This document shows positions 1 to 8,156 of a DNA stretch of 64,000 nucleotides, one piece after another. A program made the position numbers and the translations under genes. Below the pieces are notes generated by a model. The model was not told the DNA's origin. It saw only the letters and a list, made by a program, of their open reading frames with translations, and did no database searches. The number at the start of each line of letters is the position of its first letter. The stretch's first letter is position 1. The DNA comes from Marivivens donghaensis (GTDB lineage: Bacteria > Pseudomonadota > Alphaproteobacteria > Rhodobacterales > Rhodobacteraceae). Where the stretch lies: positions 43,640 to 107,639 of the forward strand of contig NZ_JAATOP010000012.1 in the NCBI RefSeq assembly GCF_011806565.1, in the 5' to 3' direction.

Positions 1-833
1 TCGTCCGCGCCTTGCGCCTGCCGCGCGCGGTGATCGCCATTTTCGCGGGTGCGGCCTTGGGCATGGCGGGCGCAATGACCCAAGGGATCACCCGCAACCC
101 GCTCGCCGAGCCAGGCATTTTGGGCGTGTTGAAGGGCGCGGCGTTCGCGGTGTTCATCTGCGTCGGCTTCCTCGGGCTGGTGAGCGTTGCGTGGATTCCA
201 TTGGTCGCCGCCATCGGCGCTGTCATCAGCGGAGCCATCGTCTTCGCCATCGCGCGGGCCGCGCCGGAGGGGGCGACACCCGTGACACTCGTGCTTTGCG
301 GCGCGGCGATTTTGGCGTTCCTCTCGGCTGTTCTCATGGCAGTCCAGCTCCTCGATGAAACGACATTCCAGAACCTGCGGGTCTGGGCAAGCGGGACGCT
401 TACGGGCGCCAAGCTGGAGACCGTTTACTGGGCGCTGCCGTGGGGCGTCGTCGGCGCGGTCATCGCGGTTTGGATCGCGCCGCGCGTGACGGCAATGGCG
501 ATGGGGGACGAGGCGGCGCTCGGCCTCGGGATCGACCTGACCAAGACGCGGGCATGGGGCTTTGGCGCCGTGGTGTTGCTGAGCGCGGCGGCGGTGTCGG
601 TCGCTGGCCCGCTGGAGTTCCTCGGCCTCGTGGTGCCACACATGGCGCGGATGATCGTCGGCGCGGACTACCGCGCGATCGTGCCGTATTCGGCTTTGCT
701 GGGGGCGCTTGTACTTTTGCTGGCCGACATTGCGGCACGGACTGTGCTGGCACCGGCAGAGATTTCAACGGGCATCGTGCTGGCGCTGATCGGCGCACCG
801 GTGTTCGTCGGCCTGATCCGGGCGCGGCTATGA
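1..833 (+). CDS. FecCD-type iron-siderophore ABC transporter permease (5' partial)
   Basis: Membrane permease subunit of a BtuCD/FecCD-type importer for ferric siderophores or related iron chelates. The frame is open at the window edge (from base 3), so the N-terminus is missing; 276 of the usual ~330 residues are visible. Family hallmarks are the RLPR segment followed by TRNPLAEPGILG near the visible start, and LEFLGLVVPHMAR about 60 residues before the end, the region that in BtuC contacts the ATPase. The rest is a series of hydrophobic helices. Its TGA stop overlaps the ATG of the second permease (ATGA), so the two are translationally coupled. No ATPase gene follows, so that subunit is probably upstream, outside the window. 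The exact substrate cannot be read from the sequence. Confidence 0.93.
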   Translation, partial: VRALRLPRAVIAIFAGAALGMAGAMTQGITRNPLAEPGILGVLKGAAFAVFICVGFLGLVSVAWIPLVAAIGAVISGAIVFAIARAAPEGATPVTLVLCGAAILAFLSAVLMAVQLLDETTFQNLRVWASGTLTGAKLETVYWALPWGVVGAVIAVWIAPRVTAMAMGDEAALGLGIDLTKTRAWGFGAVVLLSAAAVSVAGPLEFLGLVVPHMARMIVGADYRAIVPYSALLGALVLLLADIAARTVLAPAEISTGIVLALIGAPVFVGLIRARL

Positions 834-1861
834 CGCGGGTCTGGGCGAGCAAAACGGGCCGGTTTTCGGTGCTGCTGCCTGCGGCGGGGTACGGCGTTTT
901 GGCCGTTCTCGCCGCTGTGCTGGTGGTGTTTTTCATCGGGCAGGTGGCCTTGGGTACCTATACCCTGTCACTAGCGGAGGTCTGGGCCACGCTGACTGGA
1001 TCGGCGCAGGACATGGCCCGCACGGTTGTCTTCGACTTCCGCATTCCGCGCGCCTTGGCCGCGATGCTGGCGGGGGCGCTGTTGGCGGTTTCGGGGGCGA
1101 TCTTGCAGGCGCTCACCCGCAACCCTTTGGCCGATCCGTCGCTGGTCGGCGTCAGTCAGGGCGGTGCTTTGGCGGTCGTGTCGACCATCATCCTGTTCCC
1201 CGCATTCCCGCCCGCGCTGCGCCCCTTGGTAGCCTTCGTCGGCGCGATGGCCGTAGCCGCTTTGGTCCAAGCCTTGTCGGACAAGGGCAGGGGGCGGAAC
1301 GCGTTGCGCTTTATCCTCATCGGCATCGCGATTTCGTCGTTCCTCGCCGCGCTGATCCGCGCGTTCCTGACCTACGGAGACATCCGCGACTCCATGTCGG
1401 CGCTGAGCTGGCTGGCGGGGAGCGTGCATTCGTCGGGCTGGCAGGACGTGGCGATCATGGGGGCGGCTTTAGCAGTCGTTTTCACGACGATCCCCGCGGT
1501 GGCGCGGCGGTTGTCAGTGCTGCAACTGGGCGAAGAAGCGGCCACGGGCCTCGGGCTGGACGTGCGTTTGAACAACCGCGTGCTGCTGTTCACATCGGTC
1601 GCTTTGGCAGCGGTCGCAGTGGCGGCGGTCGGGCCGCTGGTGTTCATCGGCCTCATCGCCCCGCAAGCGGCCAAGAGGATGGTGCGGACCGGCGCGGGCA
1701 TGCACTTGCTGCTGACCGCACTCACAGGCGCGATCATGGTCATCGCGGCGGACCTTGCCGGACGGACGCTGCTTTCGCCGACCGAGATCCCAGCGGGCGT
1801 GGTGACGGCGATCATTGGCGCGCCTGTGTTTTTGCTAATCATGCTGCGCCGGAATGCGTAG
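830..1861 (+). CDS. FecCD-type iron-siderophore ABC transporter permease
   Basis: Second membrane permease (343 aa), expected to pair with the preceding subunit. An N-terminal hydrophobic helix (about residues 18-40) is followed by FDFRIPRALAAMLAG (69-83) and TRNPLADPSLVG (96-107), the typical FecCD signature; VFIGLIAPQAAKR near the C-terminus matches the ATPase-contact region. The ATG at 830 overlaps the stop of the first permease. The frame is open further upstream, but that extension would lie inside the first permease gene and shows no family similarity. Two adjacent non-identical permease genes are usual in this importer class. Confidence 0.94.
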   Translation: MTRVWASKTGRFSVLLPAAGYGVLAVLAAVLVVFFIGQVALGTYTLSLAEVWATLTGSAQDMARTVVFDFRIPRALAAMLAGALLAVSGAILQALTRNPLADPSLVGVSQGGALAVVSTIILFPAFPPALRPLVAFVGAMAVAALVQALSDKGRGRNALRFILIGIAISSFLAALIRAFLTYGDIRDSMSALSWLAGSVHSSGWQDVAIMGAALAVVFTTIPAVARRLSVLQLGEEAATGLGLDVRLNNRVLLFTSVALAAVAVAAVGPLVFIGLIAPQAAKRMVRTGAGMHLLLTALTGAIMVIAADLAGRTLLSPTEIPAGVVTAIIGAPVFLLIMLRRNA

Positions 1862-1931
1862 GTCGGGCGCTTTACTTCCTTTCCATACTATTTTAGTCAG
1901 GAATGAGATTTTTCAATTGCCGAGGTTCGCT

Positions 1932-2861
1932 ATGCGACTCATTCCGCTTTCTACCTTTGCCGTTCTGATGTCCTCTGCCGCTGCGATGGCGCAGGACTAT
2001 CCGCTGACGATCGAACATAAATTCGGCACCACCGTGATCGAGGAAAAGCCCGAACGCGTGGCAACGCTCGACTATGTCGGCGCGGACGATCTGCTGGCGC
2101 TTGGCGTACAGCCGGTGGCGATCCGTTACTGGTATGGCGACTACGAACACGCCGTCTGGCCGTGGGCGGAGCCGCTGCTGACCGCCGAGCCCGAGATCCT
2201 CAAGGGCGAGATCAATTTCGAACAGGTCGCGGCCTCCGATCCCGATGTGATCTTTGCGATGTGGTCGGGCATCACCGACGAGGACTACGAAAAGCTGTCC
2301 AAGATCGCGCCGGTGGTCGCAGTCGTTCCGGGTATCGGCGATTACGAGATGCCTTGGGACGAACGCGCGCTGCTGGCGGGCGAGGTCGTCGGCGAGGCCG
2401 ATCTGGCGCAGGAACTGGTCGACGGCGTGCGTGCGCAACTGGATGACGTGGCCGCCGCGCATCCCGATTGGGCGGGCAAGACGGCCTCGGTTGCTTACAT
2501 GTGGGGCGATGCGCCCGGTGCCTACACCAGCGCGGATATCCGTCCGCAGGTGCTGGCCAAGATGGGCTTTACTACGCCCGAGGCCATTGACGCGAACCCC
2601 GATCCGAGCGGTTTCACCACCACCCTGTCGACCGAGGATTTGTCCCCTCTCGACGGTGATCTGATCATCTGGATTTCGACCGATGGCGATTATTCCAAGA
2701 TCAACGGCCTGCCAACCAAGCCGTTCCTGACCGCCGCGCAAGAAGGTTACGAGGTGTTCCTCGATGCGGAAACCACGGGTGCGTTCAGCCACTCGACCCT
2801 GCTGAGCCTGCCTTATGCGGTCGAAAAACTGGTCCCGCAGATCGAAGCCGTGATCGACTAA
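1932..2861 (+). CDS. Iron-siderophore ABC transporter substrate-binding protein
   Basis: Periplasmic binding protein (309 aa) for an iron chelate, of the FhuD/FepB-like class (Peripla_BP_2). The chosen ATG starts a clear signal peptide (MRLIPLSTFAVLMSS, probable cleavage after AMA); a longer frame from 1854 would put 26 unlikely residues before it. The mature protein begins with the typical pattern PERVATLDYVGADDLLALGVQPVAI, here starting about residue 40. It follows the permeases by 70 bp and its stop TAA overlaps the ATG of the reductase-like gene. Substrate identity is not visible; iron is inferred from the permease family and the FhuF-like neighbour. Confidence 0.92.
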   Translation: MRLIPLSTFAVLMSSAAAMAQDYPLTIEHKFGTTVIEEKPERVATLDYVGADDLLALGVQPVAIRYWYGDYEHAVWPWAEPLLTAEPEILKGEINFEQVAASDPDVIFAMWSGITDEDYEKLSKIAPVVAVVPGIGDYEMPWDERALLAGEVVGEADLAQELVDGVRAQLDDVAAAHPDWAGKTASVAYMWGDAPGAYTSADIRPQVLAKMGFTTPEAIDANPDPSGFTTTLSTEDLSPLDGDLIIWISTDGDYSKINGLPTKPFLTAAQEGYEVFLDAETTGAFSHSTLLSLPYAVEKLVPQIEAVID

Positions 2862-3700
2862 TGGTCCTCCACGCGCCGCAACTGACACCTGCCGACTGGC
2901 CCGCTGCCTATGCAGCGGCGCTGCCGTCGTTCGTGTTGCTGCGGCGCGAGTTAGCTTCGGGGTTGCTGCGTCTGTCGGACCTGTCGGACCCTGCCGCGTG
3001 CGGGCTGGCAGTGGCCGAGGAGCTGCGCATCTACGATGACCTCGACAGCAAGAGCTGCGGGGCGTTTTTCCTCAATCGCATGGGCTACGAGGTCGCGCGG
3101 GCGATGGCTGCGCTCGACCTCACGGGCCACCAGATCGGCCACCTGACGGCAGAGAGCATCGCGTTTCGCACCAGCGTCGCGGTGTTCCGGTCGGGGGACG
3201 AAGAACTGCCGTACCTGCAAACCTCGCTGGTGTTTCCGCACTGTTTCATGATCGGACAGAGCGACCCCGCCGCGCGGGTGAATGATGCTATCGTGCGGGT
3301 CTTCGCGCCTGTGATCGAAGCGGTCACGCTGAACTGCAAGCTGTCCAAAGGCGCGCTCTGGCGGATCGTGGCGGACGGCGTGGCGGCCGCCTATCTGGAG
3401 CTTGGCAAGGCGGCGAACGACCCCGAGGCCAAGAAGCGCGCCGAGGCGATCCTGTGTCTGCGCGGCTCGCCGCTGTGGAACAAACAGGTCGGGTTCATCC
3501 GCGTGGACCTGCCCGCCTCCGATGCCCCCGACGGGCAGGCGCAGAGCGAAACCTTCCGCAAGCGCGGCGGGTGCTGCCGTTATTACAAGAGCGCCAAGAG
3601 CGGCGGGAAATATTGCGCGACCTGTATCCACGAGCCGGAGCCGCAGGTGGCGCTGATGGACTACCTTAAGCGCCGCCGCCTCGCGGAAATGCACGCCTGA
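2861..3700 (+). CDS. FhuF-like siderophore-iron reductase
   Basis: Probable cytoplasmic [2Fe-2S] protein (279 aa) that would reduce ferric siderophore after import so that iron is released. The C-terminal cysteine group is Cys238-Cys239, Cys252 and Cys255 (CC-x12-C-x2-C). The E. coli FhuF family pattern as I know it is CC-x10-C-x2-C, so this protein carries two extra residues in the loop. The rest resembles the FhuF/IucA-C-like fold only loosely. The ATG overlaps the stop of the binding protein, so it belongs to the same operon. The function is therefore supported both by the cysteine cluster and by position; cofactor binding is inferred. Confidence 0.8.
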   Translation: MVLHAPQLTPADWPAAYAAALPSFVLLRRELASGLLRLSDLSDPAACGLAVAEELRIYDDLDSKSCGAFFLNRMGYEVARAMAALDLTGHQIGHLTAESIAFRTSVAVFRSGDEELPYLQTSLVFPHCFMIGQSDPAARVNDAIVRVFAPVIEAVTLNCKLSKGALWRIVADGVAAAYLELGKAANDPEAKKRAEAILCLRGSPLWNKQVGFIRVDLPASDAPDGQAQSETFRKRGGCCRYYKSAKSGGKYCATCIHEPEPQVALMDYLKRRRLAEMHA

Positions 3701-3793
3701 AACGGGCGGTCAATCTAATGAGACCTGCGGTCATATTCTCCTGACTGGCGGGTGGGTAATTGCCTCTCCATGATTTGTGGAAAGGATTATCCA

Positions 3794-4159
3794 ATGAAAA
3801 AGACTGTGATTGCCGTGCTTGTTTCCTGTGTGTTTGTGGCTGCCTGCGCCGAGGACGGCTCGCTTTATACCCCTGTTGTAGACGGCGTGCCTGCGGCGAA
3901 TTTCAACACCGACCTCGCGGCGTGTCAGGCGCTGGCACAGAACCAGCGGCACCTCGATCAGGAAACCATGGCGGCGGCCGCGATGGGTGCGGGCGCGGGT
4001 GCGCTGCTGGGGCACTGGGACGATGACGCGGACGCCGCTGGCGGCGCTGTTGCGGGAGCCTTGGCTGGCGGAATTGCCGGTGCGGTCGATGCGACTGACA
4101 CGCGCAAAGCCATCGTGATCGCGTGTATGCGTGGCCGCGGTCACAAGGTGGTCGCGTAA
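3794..4159 (+). CDS. Glycine-zipper lipoprotein, function unknown
   Basis: Small lipoprotein (121 aa). The start ATG at 3794 gives a classic lipoprotein signal MKKTVIAVLVSCVFVAAC with the lipidated cysteine at residue 18; an in-frame TTG/ATG further upstream would spoil it. AGGAT sits just before the start (aaaggattatccaatg). Residues ~60-100 are alanine/glycine rich (AAAMGAGAGALLGH; AGGAVAGALAGGIAGAV), a glycine-zipper pattern found in outer-membrane or envelope-associated lipoproteins such as the SlyB/OsmB-like group. Its stop TAA is directly followed by an ATG (4160). No specific role can be assigned. Confidence 0.75.
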   Translation: MKKTVIAVLVSCVFVAACAEDGSLYTPVVDGVPAANFNTDLAACQALAQNQRHLDQETMAAAAMGAGAGALLGHWDDDADAAGGAVAGALAGGIAGAVDATDTRKAIVIACMRGRGHKVVA

Positions 4160-4207
4160 ATGCCCGCCGCCATCGCATAAGCCGCGCTCGCCTGCCTGCC
4201 GATCGCC

Positions 4208-4510
4208 ATGCACATCGCGCTGGCCTTCGGCGCACCGCTTGGCCGCTTTACGGTCGGTGGACGGTTCGAGGGCCGTTTGCCGCCGCTCTGGCGGGGGCTC
4301 GCGATTGTTCAGGCGTGTATCTTGGCCGCGATGGCTTGGGTGATCCTGAACGAAGGATCACCCGATAGCTGGCTGACGGTCGTGACCGTGATCACGGCGA
4401 TTTCGCTGATTGCGAACGCGGCCAGCCCGTCCAAGCCCGAGCGCCTTCTCTGGACGCCCGTGCTGTTCCTGATGACCGTCGCGGCGCTGGTCGTGACGGT
4501 TATTCGGTGA
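4208..4510 (+). CDS. Small membrane protein, possibly with a disrupted N-terminus
   Basis: Unrecognised hydrophobic protein of 100 aa from the ATG at 4208, with about three membrane segments (around residues 28-47, 55-72 and 82-99). An ATG directly after the lipoprotein stop (4160) is in the same frame and reads six codons (MPAAIA) to a TAA at 4178-4180; the frame then continues [14 protein letters not shown] into this protein. The natural start may thus have been 4160, with the TAA a nonsense codon, or the short frame may serve to couple translation. The gene overlaps the convergent PhnA-like gene by 11 bp at the 3' ends. Confidence 0.5.
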   Translation: MHIALAFGAPLGRFTVGGRFEGRLPPLWRGLAIVQACILAAMAWVILNEGSPDSWLTVVTVITAISLIANAASPSKPERLLWTPVLFLMTVAALVVTVIR

Positions 4511-4841
4511 CTTTTTTGACGAACTGGGACTTCAGGCTCATCTGGCCGAAACCCGGGATCTTGCAGTCGATGTCGTGATCGCCGCCGACAAGGCGGATGC
4601 CGCGCACCTTGGTGCCGACTTTGACGACGGACGACGATCCTTTGACCTTGAGATCCTTAATGACCGTGACGGTGTCGCCATCGGCAAGGACATTGCCCAC
4701 GCTGTCGCGGATGACGTCTTCGTCGGCGGGGGCGGCTTCAGCGGACCACTCGTGGCCGCATTCGGGGCAGGTCAGCAGGGCATCCACCTGATAGGTGAAC
4801 GCGGACGAACATTCGGGGCAGGGGGGCAAGGTATCACTCAT
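4500..4841 (-). CDS. PhnA/YjdM-like zinc-ribbon protein
   Basis: Cytoplasmic protein of 113 aa of the PhnA (YjdM) family. It has an N-terminal zinc ribbon, CPECSSAF and CPECGHEW (two CxxC pairs in the first ~35 residues), followed by a C-terminal SH3-like PhnA domain with [14 protein letters not shown] and a conserved ...[13 protein letters not shown] segment. The ATG at 4841 is preferred over the upstream TTG. Despite the historical name the family has no proven role in phosphonate breakdown, and nothing around it here suggests one. It is a single gene, converging on the small membrane protein. Confidence 0.88.
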   Translation of the reverse strand: MSDTLPPCPECSSAFTYQVDALLTCPECGHEWSAEAAPADEDVIRDSVGNVLADGDTVTVIKDLKVKGSSSVVKVGTKVRGIRLVGGDHDIDCKIPGFGQMSLKSQFVKKVTE

Positions 4842-4883
4842 ACCCAAGCCTTTAGCGCCACGGCGGCGCTCTGCCTAGAGCAA

Positions 4884-5564
4884 CTAATGCGACAGAGCGG
4901 CGCGGAGCGTGCTGGGCTTGCTGGTCTTGTTCGACAGATCGAGCGAGGTCAGCAGATCGAGCAGGTGGCTCTTCATCAGTTCCTCGGCCAATGCGCCGTC
5001 CTTTTTCTGGAATGCCGAGATCAGGGCGTGGTGCGCATTGCTTTCGCACAGCGCGGCGCGGCGCTGCCAGTAGAGCGCAATAATCAGCGAGGAGCGCGAA
5101 ATCAGTTGCTCGACGAAGTTCAGGATCGTCTCCTGATCCGAAATGCGCGCGATCTCGATATGGAACTGGCCCGACAGATAGAGCGCCCGCCCGTTATCCC
5201 CGTCATGGAGCGCAGCATGTTCGGCGTCGATATGGGCGCGCAGCAGGCCCAGGTCTTCTGGCGTCATCCGTTCAGCGGCAGAGCGGGCGGTGCGCGGCTC
5301 CAGCAGGGCGCGGGCCTCGAACACCTCGCGGGCTTCGCGGACCGAAGGCTGGGCGACGAAGGCACCGCGATTGCGCTGGTGTTCGATCAGGCGGCGATGG
5401 GTGAGCGCCTGCAAGGCCGCGCGCACGGTGGTGCGGCTGACGCCATAGATATCGCCAAGCTCTTCTTCACTCAGCTTCGCACCGGGGGCGATGCGGTGTT
5501 CGTGAATGGCTTTTTCCAGATCGTTTGCCAGCGACTCGGCTGACGGGGGTACGGTGTCGTTCAT
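4884..5564 (-). CDS. GntR family transcriptional regulator (FadR/FCD subfamily)
   Basis: DNA-binding regulator (226 aa). The N-terminal winged helix-turn-helix (about 10-75) contains LSEEELGDIYGVSRTTVRAALQAL, and is followed by an all-helical FCD ligand domain (about 80-210) with the His-containing FHIEIARISD and the SNAHHALISAF segments typical of metal/ligand-binding FCD proteins. The start is preceded by AGAGGAAA. It faces the ABC importer starting at 5819 across a 254-bp gap that holds two perfect 12-bp palindromes, one of them of the TTGTATACAA type often bound by this subfamily. It is therefore probably the substrate-responsive repressor of that importer; the ligand is unknown. Confidence 0.9.
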   Translation of the reverse strand: MNDTVPPSAESLANDLEKAIHEHRIAPGAKLSEEELGDIYGVSRTTVRAALQALTHRRLIEHQRNRGAFVAQPSVREAREVFEARALLEPRTARSAAERMTPEDLGLLRAHIDAEHAALHDGDNGRALYLSGQFHIEIARISDQETILNFVEQLISRSSLIIALYWQRRAALCESNAHHALISAFQKKDGALAEELMKSHLLDLLTSLDLSNKTSKPSTLRAALSH

Positions 5565-5643
5565 TGCGTTTCCTCTGCCTTATAAGTGGAATCACGGGCA
5601 GCGCAGGGCAAGTCGGACCGTGGGTCAGATCGATGTCGGCAGG

Positions 5644-5679
5644 ATTGTATACAATTTTGTGACCGAATATGTGCACATA
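5644..5679. promoter_or_regulatory. Two phased 12-bp palindromes, probable GntR operators
   Basis: ATTGTATACAAT (5644-5655) and TATGTGCACATA (5668-5679) are both perfect palindromes and their centres are 24 bp apart, about two helical turns. They lie in the region between the GntR gene and the ABC operon. The first has the TTGTATACAA form known for FCD-type GntR regulators. Binding is inferred, not shown. Confidence 0.6.
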
Positions 5680-5818
5680 CTTGTCGCAACTGCCCATTCC
5701 CTAAGCAGATCATGTTTCTGCCCCTGCCACCTACGAAAAAGAGATGACGTAACGCGACCGCTCAGGCTGCCATGAGAGCACGAGATTTCAATCTTAGTGC
5801 GACAAGCAGGAGTAAGGC

Positions 5819-6793
5819 ATGGGCGCCGGATACGATCTGGAACTGGTCAATCTGACCAAGCGGTACGGCGACACGCTGGCCGTCGATGGCATCGATTACC
5901 ACTTCAAGGCGGGTCACTATGTCTGTCTGCTGGGGCCGTCGGGCTGCGGCAAATCCTCGACCCTGCGGATGATTGCGGGACACGAGAGCGTTTCCAGCGG
6001 GTCGGTCGTGCTGGACGGTTTCGACGTCAGCCACCTGCCGCCCGCCAAGCGCGGCACGGCGATGATGTTCCAGAACTACGCGCTGTTCCCGCACCTGAGC
6101 GTGCGCGACAACGTCGCCTTTTCGCTGCGCATGAAGGGCATCGACAAGGCGGCTCGCCACAAGAAAGCGAACGAGCTGCTGGAGCTCGTGGACATGACCA
6201 AATACGCCGACCGTCTGCCCGCGCAGCTTTCAGGCGGGCAGCAGCAGCGTGTGGCACTGGCCCGCGCGCTGGTCACGCAGCCCAAGATTCTGCTGCTGGA
6301 CGAGCCGCTCTCCGCGCTCGACCCGTTCCTGCGCATCCGGATGCGGGCGGAGCTGAAAAAGCTCCAGCGCGAACTGGGCATTACGTTCATCCACGTCACC
6401 CACGGTCAGGACGAGGCACTCGCGCTCGGCGACGAGTTGGTGGTGATGAACAACGCGGTGATCGAACAGGCGGGCCGTGCCCGTGATGTGTGGGCCGCGC
6501 CGCGCACCGAATTCGTGGCCCGTTTCATGGGTGGCCACAACGTCATCAATCTGGCTGGCAGCAAGGTCGCGCTGCGGGCCGATGACGTCATCGTCGGACA
6601 GGAGGGCATGGCCGCGACCGTGTCCGCTGTCGAATATCAGGGCGGCCACGTTGCCCTGACCACAAAGACCGAAACGGGCGAGGAAGTGCTCGCGCTCGTG
6701 CCCGAAGGTCATTTCTTCGAGTCTCCCAAAAATCCGGGCGATGCCGTGCGGCTCGCTTGGGACGAGGGGCGGCTGCACCGCCTCCAAGCCTGA
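5819..6793 (+). CDS. PotA-like ABC transporter ATP-binding protein
   Basis: Cytoplasmic ATPase (324 aa) of a spermidine/putrescine-type (PotA/2-aminoethylphosphonate-like) importer. Visible are Walker A GPSGCGKS (39-46), Q-loop glutamine at 85, signature LSGGQ (137-141), Walker B ILLLDE (157-162) and the switch histidine in HVTHGQDEAL, followed by a C-terminal TOBE-like beta domain (about 240-324). GGAGTAAGGC precedes the ATG. It is the first gene of a five-gene operon (ATPase, binding protein, two permeases, racemase). The family transports polyamines, but also opines, thiamine, iron and other compounds, so polyamine specificity is not assured. Confidence 0.93.
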   Translation: MGAGYDLELVNLTKRYGDTLAVDGIDYHFKAGHYVCLLGPSGCGKSSTLRMIAGHESVSSGSVVLDGFDVSHLPPAKRGTAMMFQNYALFPHLSVRDNVAFSLRMKGIDKAARHKKANELLELVDMTKYADRLPAQLSGGQQQRVALARALVTQPKILLLDEPLSALDPFLRIRMRAELKKLQRELGITFIHVTHGQDEALALGDELVVMNNAVIEQAGRARDVWAAPRTEFVARFMGGHNVINLAGSKVALRADDVIVGQEGMAATVSAVEYQGGHVALTTKTETGEEVLALVPEGHFFESPKNPGDAVRLAWDEGRLHRLQA

Positions 6794-6830
6794 ACCACTG
6801 AAAACTCCTCTCCAACAAGGGACTAACACC

Positions 6831-8096
6831 ATGTCTAAGATGCGTTATAGCCGTCGCGCTGTACTTAAGGGCGGTGCTGCCGCTGCTGCTGCGACCGCTC
6901 TTCCAGCCCCGATGATCTGGGCTCAGGAAATCAAGGATATCACCCTGCGCCAGTTCGGCACGGGTGTGTCGAACCTCAACGAGGTCGGCCAGAAGGTCAA
7001 AGAGGACCTCGGCTTTACCCTCGAAATGACCGCGCTGGATTCCGACAGCGTCACCCAGCGTGCCGCCACCCAGCCCGACAGCTTCGACATTGCCGACATC
7101 GAATACTGGATCTGTAAGAAGGTCTGGCCGACCGGCAACCTGCAAGCCATGGATGTCAGCAAGATCAAGCGCTACGACCAGATCGTCGGCATCTTCAAGG
7201 ACGGCAAACTGGCCCCCGACAGCGAGATCGCACAGGGCACCGCGCCGCACACCGTCGGCTTCGTCGAAGGTCCGGAGTCGACCTCGTTCGCGAACGAGCA
7301 GACCAACTGGATGACCCTCATCCCGACCATCTACAACGCCGATACCCTCGGCATTCGTCCGGACCTCATCGGTCGTCCGATCGAAAGCTGGGCCGAACTG
7401 CTGAACCCCGAATTCAAGGGCAAAGCCTCGATCCTCGACATCTCGTCGATCGGCATCATGGACATGGCGATGGTTTGCGAAGCCATGGGCGAAATCCAGT
7501 ACGCCGACAAAGGCAACATGACCAAGGAAGAGATCGACAAGACCATCGCGATCTTCACCGAAGCCAAGCGCAACGGCCAGTTCCGCGCCTTCTGGAAGAC
7601 CTTCGACGAGTCCGTGAACCTCATGGCGTCGGGCGAGGTTGTCATCCAGTCGATGTGGTCGCCGGCGATCACCGCCGTCAAATCGCGCGGCATCGACTGC
7701 GTCTACCAGCCGCTCAAGGAAGGCTACCGTTCGTGGGGCGGCGGCATCGGTCTGTCGAAGTCGCTCACCGGCATGGAGCTGGATGCGGCCTACGAATACA
7801 TCAACTGGTACCTCGACGGCTGGGTCGGCGGTTTCCTCATGCGTCAGGGTTACTACTCGGCCGTGCCGGAAACCTCGAAGGAATACATGTCGGCCAACGA
7901 ATGGGGCTACTGGTTCGAGGGCAAGGAAGCCTCCGAAGACATCCTCAGCCCGTTCGGCGACGTGCTGGCCAAGTCGGGCGACACCCGCGACGGCGGCTCG
8001 TTCGAAGAGCGCATGGGCTCGGTCGCCTGCTGGAACGCCGTCATGGACGAGAACCAGTACATGGTTCGCAAGTGGAACGAATTCATCGCTTCGTAA
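6831..8096 (+). CDS. PotD-like ABC transporter substrate-binding protein with Tat signal
   Basis: Periplasmic solute-binding protein (421 aa). The N-terminus MSKMRYSRRAVLKGG carries twin arginines (8-9) in a Tat-like context, then an alanine-rich stretch and a probable cleavage after IWAQ, so export in folded form is likely. The body has the extracellular solute-binding fold of the PotD/polyamine-like class (segments such as SWAELLNPEFKGKASILD and GGGIGLSKSLTG). It is longer than typical PotD (~350 aa). It sits between the ATPase and the permeases and is followed by a strong stem-loop at 8105-8131. Ligand not evident. Confidence 0.92.
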   Translation: MSKMRYSRRAVLKGGAAAAAATALPAPMIWAQEIKDITLRQFGTGVSNLNEVGQKVKEDLGFTLEMTALDSDSVTQRAATQPDSFDIADIEYWICKKVWPTGNLQAMDVSKIKRYDQIVGIFKDGKLAPDSEIAQGTAPHTVGFVEGPESTSFANEQTNWMTLIPTIYNADTLGIRPDLIGRPIESWAELLNPEFKGKASILDISSIGIMDMAMVCEAMGEIQYADKGNMTKEEIDKTIAIFTEAKRNGQFRAFWKTFDESVNLMASGEVVIQSMWSPAITAVKSRGIDCVYQPLKEGYRSWGGGIGLSKSLTGMELDAAYEYINWYLDGWVGGFLMRQGYYSAVPETSKEYMSANEWGYWFEGKEASEDILSPFGDVLAKSGDTRDGGSFEERMGSVACWNAVMDENQYMVRKWNEFIAS

Positions 8097-8104
8097 TCAC
8101 TCCC

Positions 8105-8131
8105 GCGCGGGGGGCATCATGCCTCCCGCGC
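8105..8131 (+). promoter_or_regulatory. Stem-loop between binding-protein and permease genes
   Basis: A 12-bp stem with one G-U pair (arms 8105-8116 and 8120-8131) and a 3-nt loop lies directly after the binding-protein stop. There is no T-run, so it looks like an mRNA-stabilising or partially terminating element that would let the binding protein be made in excess over the permeases. Confidence 0.65.
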
Positions 8132-8156
8132 ACTCCGCCTGACTTCGAGAGGCCCC

